The notes under the pieces are model-generated. The model had not been told where the DNA came from and did not search any database. It was given only the letters and a program-made list of their open reading frames with translations. Shown here in pieces: positions 54,620-61,886 of a DNA stretch of 64,000 bases. The translations under genes and the position numbers were made by a program. Position 1 is the stretch's first letter; every line of letters begins with the position of its first letter. Source of the DNA: an uncultured Bacteroidales bacterium (GTDB lineage: Bacteria > Bacteroidota > Bacteroidia > Bacteroidales > UBA932); contig CALUPD010000020.1 in assembly GCA_944322605.1 (NCBI GenBank), forward strand, positions 62,001-126,000. Direction: 5' to 3'.

Positions 54620-56587
54620 TCAATTTTCAAGCGACCTTGCCACTGTAAATGCTATATCTTCTACCGGCAGGGCCGAATATGTCCCGAATGTCTTAAGGCA
54701 TAAAGGACATGCTGTTACTATCCTGTCCGGCGAGCCGCAGGCAAGCGATTCGAGCGCGGCCTGCGTTACTTTGCTTCTTTGGTCATATGTGAGCGTGATG
54801 CTGCCGAGGCTGCCTCCGCAACAAATGCTCGATTCCCTGTTTTCCGACGCTTCGGCAAGATGCCCTGCCGCCGATATTATTTTTCTCGGTTCATCGTAAA
54901 TCCCGCAGCCCCTTCCTAATTCGCATGGGTCGTGGTATGCGAGTTTTTCATCCGTCCTCCTTATCTTTATCCTGCCCGATTCGATAAGTCCGTTTATGTA
55001 TTCCGTGTGGTGCATTATGCGGATATTTCCGAGCCTGTAATTTTCTTTGAACACCTTGTAGCAGATAGGGCAGGAAAGCACCAGGATTTCCGCGCCCGAT
55101 GTTTCGATGATTCCGGTATTCTTTTCTATAAGGGATGCCGCGTCCCTGTCGTTTCCTGCAAGCATAAGAGGCCTTCCGCAGCATAGTCCTCCGTCCCTGT
55201 CCATGTAGCTGTAATCTATTCCTGCTGCTTTGAAAATCCTTTCCATGGAGCGTGAAACAGACGGGGTCAATTGTGTCATGCAGCCTGAGAAATATATGGC
55301 TTTTTTATTGTAAACATTGTCTTCGTTTTGTTTGCAGGATGCCGTTTTGTGCGGTTTCGAGTCCACGCCACGGGATTGGCCTTTTGTCCCGGCGATCGCA
55401 TATGAAGCTGAAATGCGGTTTCCATGGTCTTCCATACATGGATTGCCGGCAGTGTTTCCGATAGTGGCAGGATGTGTTTCCATGGACGGCACGAAACCGT
55501 ACTGCCTCGCAGGCATGCCATCGTAGTCAGCCGACCGGTATCTTCTTTTAAGTTCGCATGAATTGATTCCTACCGGACATGCTGCCACGCATTTGTTGCA
55601 CATCAGGCACGCGTTGGCGATGGATTTCGTCGATGATTTGCCGCCTCCGTACCTCAGGTTCCGTATGAAATAGACAGATGCGTTTTTCTCTCCTTCAGCG
55701 ATGTTCGTCATCGGGCATGCGTCAATGCACATTCCGCATGTCGAGCACGAGTACTGTTCCAATAAGGAGAATCCGGTTTCTGCGTTGGTCGCCCTTATTC
55801 CTGCGTTTCTGAACATGATGAGAACGGCCTCGGTAGGAATATGCATGTACCGCGAATACGGGAGCATGAAGAAGAATATTCCCAAGGATATGGAGTATGC
55901 CCACCATATCGGAAGCACGTTTGCGCTTTCAGGCATAAGCGGGCTTATCGCCTTGTAAATCGACATAGCAAGGAATCCTCCTCCTCCTGTTCCCGCAACA
56001 GAGGCTTCCGCTATCAGCCGCAGAGGGAATATCGCCCATAATGCGTACATCGCTATCCTGTCCCTTGTCAGGGGGCGGGTCGTCCTTTTCATGCCGACGA
56101 TAGAGGACCTGAACCTTTTGAATACCGCTATTCCTACTCCGCTGAGTACCATGAGCAGGAAGAAGTCCATGAGAAATTCGTATACGGCAAGCGCGGTGCC
56201 CGAATCAGCCGTTTTTAATACGAAGTAGTTGAAAAATATAGGGTAGTAGAACGTATGCAGCTTTTCGGGCATGAACTCTGCGACTTCCATATGCCCGATT
56301 ACTATCAGCATGAACCATCCGAATGCTATGCTCATGTGCATGTAGCCCAATTTAGGGTTTTTCCTGAATATTTTGACATGCAGCAGGCAGTCGGAAAATA
56401 TGTCGGCGATGTTTTTTGCTATGATGCGCGGGTTGACAAGCGATAGCAGCAGCTTTTTGCGGTCGTCCGACGGCATATGCATGATTATGCCGATGAGTTT
56501 CGCAATGCAATATGCGAGTATGAATGCCATTCCTGCGAGAAATGGAATTACGAAATTGTCATATCCTCCTGGTATCCTGTCTTCCAC
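54620..56587 (-). CDS. Membrane-anchored HdrD-like iron-sulfur protein
   Basis: 655 residues that join an HdrE/NarI-like membrane part to an HdrD-like catalytic part. About five to six helices lie in residues 12-265; the His residues in GYMHMSIAFG and VIGHMEVAEF are candidates for haem b ligands. Then two 4Fe-4S motifs (C281, C284, C287, C291 and C327, C330, C333, C337), an insert of about 70 polar residues (about 360-425), and two complete CCG domains: C436, C469-C470, C506, C509 and C555, C589-C590, C627, C630. CCG domains in HdrB/HdrD bind the special 4Fe-4S clusters that cleave disulfides. Last gene of the operon; probably passes electrons between the soluble Hdr proteins and quinone. Confidence 0.85.
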   Translation of the reverse strand: MEDRIPGGYDNFVIPFLAGMAFILAYCIAKLIGIIMHMPSDDRKKLLLSLVNPRIIAKNIADIFSDCLLHVKIFRKNPKLGYMHMSIAFGWFMLIVIGHMEVAEFMPEKLHTFYYPIFFNYFVLKTADSGTALAVYEFLMDFFLLMVLSGVGIAVFKRFRSSIVGMKRTTRPLTRDRIAMYALWAIFPLRLIAEASVAGTGGGGFLAMSIYKAISPLMPESANVLPIWWAYSISLGIFFFMLPYSRYMHIPTEAVLIMFRNAGIRATNAETGFSLLEQYSCSTCGMCIDACPMTNIAEGEKNASVYFIRNLRYGGGKSSTKSIANACLMCNKCVAACPVGINSCELKRRYRSADYDGMPARQYGFVPSMETHPATIGNTAGNPCMEDHGNRISASYAIAGTKGQSRGVDSKPHKTASCKQNEDNVYNKKAIYFSGCMTQLTPSVSRSMERIFKAAGIDYSYMDRDGGLCCGRPLMLAGNDRDAASLIEKNTGIIETSGAEILVLSCPICYKVFKENYRLGNIRIMHHTEYINGLIESGRIKIRRTDEKLAYHDPCELGRGCGIYDEPRKIISAAGHLAEASENRESSICCGGSLGSITLTYDQRSKVTQAALESLACGSPDRIVTACPLCLKTFGTYSALPVEDIAFTVARSLEN

Positions 56588-56618
56588 TTTTTAGTCGTAT
56601 AATTAATGAATCCCGTTT

Positions 56619-56987
56619 TCAAATTCCGTTGCCTGTTTCCGGTTCCGCGCAGGGCCTGCAGTAAATCTCGCGGATGGATTTTATCAGATGCCTCGTGTTT
56701 ATGCCCCTCGGGCATACCAGTATGCATTTCCCGCAGAACATGCATGATTCCAATTGCCGGACTGTTTCTTTTTCGGCCCCTCTTGTCAGCATGAGAATGA
56801 TTTTTCTCAAGTTCAGTTCGGTAAAGTTGCCGGCAGAACACGAAGCCGCGCAGGAACCGCATGCCATGCATTTAAGGATGTCCGGTTCGCGTGCTGCAAG
56901 TTCCCTGAATTTTTCATTGTCCGCATTGTCGAGGTTTATTCTCGAACTTTTTGACAATCCGAATCCGAAATTTATGTCAGGCGTCAT
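56619..56987 (-). CDS. HdrC-like two-cluster ferredoxin protein
   Basis: 122 residues, soluble. Two 4Fe-4S motifs: C40, C43, C46, C50 (CMACGSCAASC, followed by Ser rather than the usual Pro) and C82, C85, C88, C92 (CMFCGKCILVCP). Small size and spacing match HdrC-type electron-transfer subunits. It lies 11 bases after the HdrA-like gene and 31 bases before the membrane HdrD gene, and is a natural link between them. A second HdrC-like gene begins the operon at 59818. Confidence 0.85.
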   Translation of the reverse strand: MTPDINFGFGLSKSSRINLDNADNEKFRELAAREPDILKCMACGSCAASCSAGNFTELNLRKIILMLTRGAEKETVRQLESCMFCGKCILVCPRGINTRHLIKSIREIYCRPCAEPETGNGI

Positions 56988-56998
56988 ATCCAGTTGTT

Positions 56999-58048
56999 TT
57001 AAAAATTATTGCTATTGCCTTTCAAATAACCGTAGATGACGGCGGCGGCTTCTCCTGCTTCGTTTATCGTTTCAGGCAATGTCTTCGGTCCGGTGCATGT
57101 CCCTGCCGTGAATATGCCCGGGCCTTTTACCTGCCCGAATATTGAATCGGCGTATTTAATGAATCCGTCGCTATCGTTTTCGATGGACAGGCTGCCGGTT
57201 ATCTTTCCGGAATCCGGGTTGCATGCGATGCCGGACATCAGCACGAGCATGTCCAATGTTATTTTGACAGGCTTTCCGGAAAGGGTGTCTTCGGCTTTTG
57301 CCACGATGCGTTCGTTGCAGTCTTCCGACACTTCGGATACCCTTCCCCTGATGAAGCGTATTCCGTATTTCTGTTGCGCTTCGAGGTACATGTCTTCGTA
57401 ATGCCTTCCGAACATTCTGAGATCCATGTAGAAACAATATACGGTCGCTTGAGGATAGGCTTCTTTTATTTCCATGGCCTGTTTTACGGCAGTGGCGCAG
57501 CATACTTTCGAACAGTGGCGATTTCCGGCCTTTTCGTCGCGTGAACCGACACAATGCACGAACCCTACGGCGGGAGTCCTGTTTTCTCCTATTATGCTTC
57601 CGGTTGAATTTGTCTTGAACAAATTTTCCAGATCGGCGTTCGTAATTACCCTGTTGTATATGCCGTAGCCGTATTCTTCTTTTTTTGCAGCGTTGAAAAG
57701 CTTGAATCCGCAGGCAATCAGAATGGTATCGGCAGTAATCGTTTTTTTGCCTTCATTTGTTGCCAGCTCTGCCTCATAGCCGTTTCCGGCTTTTTTACGT
57801 ATGCTGTCGATTCTCGCAGACGTGATTGTCGTTATATTGCCGCTTTCGATTCTCTTTCTCATGAAGCCGAGAATTTCGGATGCTTTCCTTCCTTCAGGGA
57901 AAATCCTGTCCCATTTCAGCAGGTGGCCTCCTGTTTCCGCTTCTTTTTCCAAAAGGCAAGTCCGTATGCCGAAAACGGACAGCCTATAAGCGGCTTCCAT
58001 CCCGGCAGGCCCTGCGCCTATTATTATCGTATTGTAATTATTGTCCAT
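56999..58048 (-). CDS. HdrA-like flavoprotein, short form
   Basis: 349 residues. FAD-binding IIIGAGPAGMEAAYR at the N-terminus, ADTILIACGF, and the HdrA cluster box VHCVGSRD...HCSKVCC with C166, C179, C183, C184; FTAGTCTGPKTLPETI near the end completes the FAD site. It is about half the length of methanogen HdrA: the N-terminal extra domain and the C-terminal ferredoxin domain are missing, so its cofactors are one FAD and probably one 4Fe-4S cluster. It abuts hdrB with 1 base between. QmoA is another relative. Confidence 0.88.
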   Translation of the reverse strand: MDNNYNTIIIGAGPAGMEAAYRLSVFGIRTCLLEKEAETGGHLLKWDRIFPEGRKASEILGFMRKRIESGNITTITSARIDSIRKKAGNGYEAELATNEGKKTITADTILIACGFKLFNAAKKEEYGYGIYNRVITNADLENLFKTNSTGSIIGENRTPAVGFVHCVGSRDEKAGNRHCSKVCCATAVKQAMEIKEAYPQATVYCFYMDLRMFGRHYEDMYLEAQQKYGIRFIRGRVSEVSEDCNERIVAKAEDTLSGKPVKITLDMLVLMSGIACNPDSGKITGSLSIENDSDGFIKYADSIFGQVKGPGIFTAGTCTGPKTLPETINEAGEAAAVIYGYLKGNSNNF

Positions 58049-58049
58049 G

Positions 58050-59120
58050 TCAGCAGCATTTTATGAATCTCGGCATTTGGGGCTTGCCTATATATTTGCC
58101 GTTTTCGCCGAGGTATTTTTTCGCCGGGTCGTATTTTATGCCCATTTTGTCAAGCAGCGGCTCTACGGCGACCTGGTGCATTTGAAGCCCGAGATCCCAC
58201 GGGTCGTATCCTAAAACCAGTCCTGCCACTTCCTCGTATGTGAAAACGGGTATTCCGTAGCCGTTTTCGCCATATGTTTTTCCTTCGAGTTCGGAAATCA
58301 CATATTGCCATCTGTCCATGAAATACGGGCATCCCGGGCAGTTTGTTATGATCATGTCGGGCTTGAACGGGGCCATTGATTCGAATTTCTTATGGGTGTT
58401 GGACAGGGAATATCCTCTGTTTGCCTTGACAAGATATTGCCTGAACCCGAAACCGCAGCAATGCCGCCTTTCGGGATAGTCTATTACCTCTCCGCCCCAT
58501 GATTCGATCATTCCTGCAAGCACGTAGGGGTATTCCGCGCCGCCTACTCCCCTTGACGGAAACATTTTCGCGTAATGGCATCCTATATGCTCGACTACGC
58601 GGAGCGGCTTTCCCGTTTTCACGTTCACGAGCCTGTACGCGGCTTTTTCAGCAATCATGTTCCTGAACTTGTATATTATGTCGCTTGCATGCGCGAGGTT
58701 TTCAGGAATCCTGAATTCCTTATGGCATGTCTTCCACAGGATTTCGCGAATTTTCGCTTCGAGTTCTGGAAACAGTTTCCATGTTTCCATCGTTTCGGTG
58801 TACAGGCCGAAAGACGTTATGCATGAGCATGCGTAATTCTTGTATCCGGCTTCTGTCATGAGGGCGAACTGCCTTGCTATTATCGTCATTACGGTCTCTT
58901 GCGGAATGGCGTCGCTGTGGTATGCGATTCCGCCGCATGTGGTATGGTGCTGCGTTTCGAAAAAATCCTTGCCGAGCCTGTTCCTTACTATGTCCAAGAA
59001 GGTCTTTTCCGATGCCGGAAAGAAATTCTGCCTTATGCAGCTTCTTACGTAGAAATAATTGTCTTCAGGAATTTCTTTCTGATATTCGGACCATATTCTC
59101 TTTTTGCCTTCGTATATCAT
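58050..59120 (-). CDS. HdrB-like CCG-domain protein
   Basis: 356 residues. The second CCG domain is complete: C181 (HIGCHYAKM), C221-C222 (RRHCCGFGF), C261 and C264 (NCPGCPYF). The first is degenerate: C28 (RSCIRQ), a single C62 in TTCGG where two are expected, and C98-x-C100 (ACSCIT). In methanogens HdrB holds the disulfide-reducing clusters. This subunit is longer than usual at the C-terminus (about 60 residues, GYDPWDLGLQMHQVA). 5 bases after hdrC. Confidence 0.87.
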   Translation of the reverse strand: MIYEGKKRIWSEYQKEIPEDNYFYVRSCIRQNFFPASEKTFLDIVRNRLGKDFFETQHHTTCGGIAYHSDAIPQETVMTIIARQFALMTEAGYKNYACSCITSFGLYTETMETWKLFPELEAKIREILWKTCHKEFRIPENLAHASDIIYKFRNMIAEKAAYRLVNVKTGKPLRVVEHIGCHYAKMFPSRGVGGAEYPYVLAGMIESWGGEVIDYPERRHCCGFGFRQYLVKANRGYSLSNTHKKFESMAPFKPDMIITNCPGCPYFMDRWQYVISELEGKTYGENGYGIPVFTYEEVAGLVLGYDPWDLGLQMHQVAVEPLLDKMGIKYDPAKKYLGENGKYIGKPQMPRFIKCC

Positions 59121-59125
59121 TTTCT

Positions 59126-59818
59126 CTAATTAAAATGTCCTTCGCTTATTGTATTAAAAATCTGCTCGCTGTATTCCTCTTCCGTCAATCCGAGGCTGTC
59201 TGCCCTTTCTTTGGACAGCCTTTTCAGCGTGTCCATCCTTTTGAAGGCTCCTGTCTGCTCGAATATGTTCCTCAATTGCATGAGGTCTTCGTCCGGTATT
59301 TTCCGCAGGATTCCCGGACCGTCGCCGTCCAAGTTCGATCCTACGCGCTTATGGATTTCATCGAGATTCTGTTCTATCCATTGCCCGGTAGTCCCGTATT
59401 CAGGATGGTCTTCGTATTTGAATGTGCGCGGATATACGCAATATCCGTAGTTCAGTATGTTGGAATACATTTCCTTGTTTATGACGTATTGCTGCCTGCC
59501 TTTTTCCGAATGTATGAAATACCCTTCGTCTATCGACAGGCTTCTTAGCGCCATCACGATCAGGCCTGGCGCGTTTTTTCTCGGGCATCTTGTGACACAT
59601 GACATGCATTCCCCGCAGTACCAGATTGTTTCGCTCTTGAGCAGTTTTTCTATGGCTTCTTCGTCCCTGCTTTGGACCATGTCCACTATGGACCGTGGAT
59701 CGTATTTGTAAAATTCGGCGGCAGGGCAGATAGCGGTGCATGTGCCGCAGTTTATGCAGGCTTTCATGCCTTCCTTGAACCTGTAGTCCTGCATCAGTTT
59801 CTCATATAATTTACCCAT
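59126..59818 (-). CDS. HdrC-like iron-sulfur protein
   Basis: 230 residues. Two 4Fe-4S motifs in the first 80: C21, C24, C27, C31 (ACINCGTCTAICP) and C68, C71, C74, C78 (CGECMSCVTRCP). The remaining 150 residues are helical and charged, longer than in methanogen HdrC, with GGY-like aromatic and acidic stretches of unknown role. First structural gene after the MarR regulator (9 bases away) and 5 bases before hdrB. Confidence 0.87.
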   Translation of the reverse strand: MGKLYEKLMQDYRFKEGMKACINCGTCTAICPAAEFYKYDPRSIVDMVQSRDEEAIEKLLKSETIWYCGECMSCVTRCPRKNAPGLIVMALRSLSIDEGYFIHSEKGRQQYVINKEMYSNILNYGYCVYPRTFKYEDHPEYGTTGQWIEQNLDEIHKRVGSNLDGDGPGILRKIPDEDLMQLRNIFEQTGAFKRMDTLKRLSKERADSLGLTEEEYSEQIFNTISEGHFN

Positions 59819-59827
59819 AATCCGGCC

Positions 59828-60301
59828 TTATTCAGAAAGTATGTCGTTTTCTTCTTTTTGCTCTTCCGCAAGCCTGTCCATGTTTTTGGAAACCATGGAC
59901 AGTACCTTTATGAAGGTGTCCATGTCCTTTTCGTCTATTCCCGATATGATATTGTCCACGGCCAGCATTGCCACTTCCTGTATCTCTTCGCTTATTTTCA
60001 AGGCCTTGTCTGTTACCTTGACGATGTTCTGGCGCCTGTCGGCCTTGTCGGGAATCCTGACTATGAGCCCTTTCTTTTCCAACCCGTCTATCAGCTTCCT
60101 TACGGAATTCTTGTCTTTCATGACTATGCAGGCGATCTGCTGTTGGGAAAGCCCTTTGTTGTCATCCCATAATGAATCCAAAATGAGGAATTGTTCGGGA
60201 GTAATGTCGAATCCGTATTTCTCGAATGTTATCGCCACATTTCTTTTGAATTTGAAATGCACGAGATTCAGCATTACGGCAATCCTTTTATTAAGTATCA
60301 T
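59828..60301 (-). CDS. MarR-family transcriptional regulator
   Basis: 157 residues. Winged helix-turn-helix: ITPEQFLILDSLWDDNKGLSQQQIA, recognition helix MKDKNSVRKLIDGLEKKG and wing IPDKADRRQNIVKVT; helical dimerisation ends. First gene of the Hdr-like operon, 9 bases before hdrC. It likely represses the operon by binding the inverted repeat at 60308-60325 in its own leader. A cysteine at residue 58 (IACIVMKDKN) sits just before the recognition helix and could sense oxidants or sulfur species; this is only an inference. Confidence 0.88.
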   Translation of the reverse strand: MILNKRIAVMLNLVHFKFKRNVAITFEKYGFDITPEQFLILDSLWDDNKGLSQQQIACIVMKDKNSVRKLIDGLEKKGLIVRIPDKADRRQNIVKVTDKALKISEEIQEVAMLAVDNIISGIDEKDMDTFIKVLSMVSKNMDRLAEEQKEENDILSE

Positions 60302-60307
60302 GGTATA

Positions 60308-60325
60308 TAGTAATACGGTTTACTA
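60308..60325. promoter_or_regulatory. Candidate MarR operator
   Basis: Inverted repeat TAGTAA-6-TTACTA between the marR -7 box (60330-60337) and the start codon (60301), over the expected transcription start. Size and position suit an autoregulatory MarR site. Confidence 0.55.
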
Positions 60326-60329
60326 ATGG

Positions 60330-60337
60330 CAAAGGTA
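60330..60337 (-). promoter_or_regulatory. marR-hdr operon promoter (-7 box)
   Basis: TACCTTTG on the reverse strand, 28 bases before the marR start codon; matches TAnnTTTG. Divergent from the rmuC promoter 13 bases away. Confidence 0.65.
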
Positions 60338-60349
60338 GTGCAAATTTCC

Positions 60350-60357
60350 TATTTTTG
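60350..60357 (+). promoter_or_regulatory. rmuC promoter (-7 box)
   Basis: TATTTTTG, 37 bases before the ATG at 60395. Confidence 0.6.
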
Positions 60358-60394
60358 TGAAGATTTTGACTGATAAGTTAGGAGTGTTTTATTT

Positions 60395-61597
60395 ATGGCA
60401 TTGGATATTATAATATTAGCGGTCATAGTAGCCGGTTTTTCCATTTCGATAGCCCTTTTGTCGGGGATTAAGGCTAAAATAAAAGATAATGAGCCTATTC
60501 TCAGGGAATTGCAAGACTTGAGAAAGGGACTGGAGTCGGAACTCAGGTTCCAGGCTAAAGAAATAAGGAACGAGACGTCTTCGATAATTGAGAAGGAACG
60601 CCGCCTGATGCAGGAATCATATGACAGGAACATGTCAGTGTTCAGGGACTTCCAATCGGAGCGGTTTTCCAGCATGGAGAAAATGCAGCATAATCTGATA
60701 AGGGATACGGAATCGAAGCTTGAATCCATACGCATGACGGTTTCGGAAAAGCTCGACAAGACCCTTGGAGAACGTCTTGGAAGAAGTTTCGACATGGTGG
60801 GCAAGCAGCTTGCCGAGGTACAGAAAGGGCTCGGGGAAATGCAGGCCCTTGCCAATGACGTTGGCGGATTGAAAAAGGTTTTGGGCAACGTGAAAATAAG
60901 GGGAGGAATAGGCGAGATCCAATTGTCCATGATTCTTGAACAGATACTCGCGCCTGAGCAGTATGCTGCCAATGTGAAGACCAAGGCGGCTTCCGCCGAT
61001 TTTGTCGAGTTCGCCGTCAGGCTGCCCGGCAAGAACGACATGGCTGATTGCGTATGGCTTCCTATAGACGCGAAATTCCCCAAGGACGTATTCGAAAATT
61101 TGCAGAATGCGTATGAGTCCTGCGATAACGCCTTGGTGGAACGGGAGCAGAGGATATTCGAGCAGGCCGTGCTGAAAATGGCAAGGGACATCCATGACAA
61201 ATACATAGATCCTCCGCATACTACGGATTTCGGCATAATGTTCCTTCCTTTCGAGGGAATATATAGCGAGGTGGCAAGGAGGGCTTCTTTGCTTGAAAGG
61301 CTTCAGGTTGAATATAAGGTGATTGCGACAGGACCTACCACTTTGGCCGCCATACTTAACAGCCTTCAGCTCGGATTCAGGACTCTTGCCATAGAAAAAC
61401 GCAGCAGCGAGGTTTGGAACGTGCTCGGCGCGGTAAAGAAAGAGTTCGGAAAATTCGGCGAATTGCTTGCCAGGGCCCAGAACAATATACAGGGCGGACT
61501 GAACCAGCTCGACGAACTTGTCGGCACGAGGACAAGGGCGATTAACAGGAAGTTGCGGGAGGTCGAGACAAATGATGATATTTCCTTGCTCGATTGA
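60395..61597 (+). CDS. rmuC: DNA recombination protein RmuC
   Basis: 400 residues: N-terminal membrane helix (about 4-26), coiled coil (about 30-145), then the RmuC nuclease-like domain with VKIRGGIGEIQLSMILEQIL, VWLPIDAKFPKDVFENLQ, DFGIMFLPFEGIYSEV and TGPTTLAAILNSLQLGFRT. In E. coli RmuC limits inversions between short inverted repeats. Length is normal. Transcribed away from the Hdr operon. Confidence 0.94.
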   Translation: MALDIIILAVIVAGFSISIALLSGIKAKIKDNEPILRELQDLRKGLESELRFQAKEIRNETSSIIEKERRLMQESYDRNMSVFRDFQSERFSSMEKMQHNLIRDTESKLESIRMTVSEKLDKTLGERLGRSFDMVGKQLAEVQKGLGEMQALANDVGGLKKVLGNVKIRGGIGEIQLSMILEQILAPEQYAANVKTKAASADFVEFAVRLPGKNDMADCVWLPIDAKFPKDVFENLQNAYESCDNALVEREQRIFEQAVLKMARDIHDKYIDPPHTTDFGIMFLPFEGIYSEVARRASLLERLQVEYKVIATGPTTLAAILNSLQLGFRTLAIEKRSSEVWNVLGAVKKEFGKFGELLARAQNNIQGGLNQLDELVGTRTRAINRKLREVETNDDISLLD

Positions 61598-61781
61598 TCG
61601 ATCCGGAAAGCGTACCGTTTCCCTGCGTTTTCAGTACACGTCCTCGATGACAAAACGACCTATTGGCTCTACAGCTACTCTGTATGGTATTCATTGTCTG
61701 TTTTTATAGGAAAGTCTACCAGTTTGCTATTAATCTGTGGCACTTTCCCCAAAATACAAACATTTTACGCAGGAGTTATAA

Positions 61782-61817
61782 AAAATCCTCATGTACACTA
61801 TGGTGCATGAGGATTTT
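61782..61817 (-). terminator. carB terminator
   Basis: 12-bp perfect stem (61782-61793 with 61806-61817), 12-base loop, and TTTTTT on the reverse strand. It probably also ends rmuC from the other side (TTTTCTT). The rest of 61598-61886 holds nothing recognisable. Confidence 0.8.
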
Positions 61818-61886
61818 CTTATCAATCGTAATGAAGAAAGCGCCCTTTTGAGTCAGCCCAGCCTCTTCAGGCTTATATGTTATACG

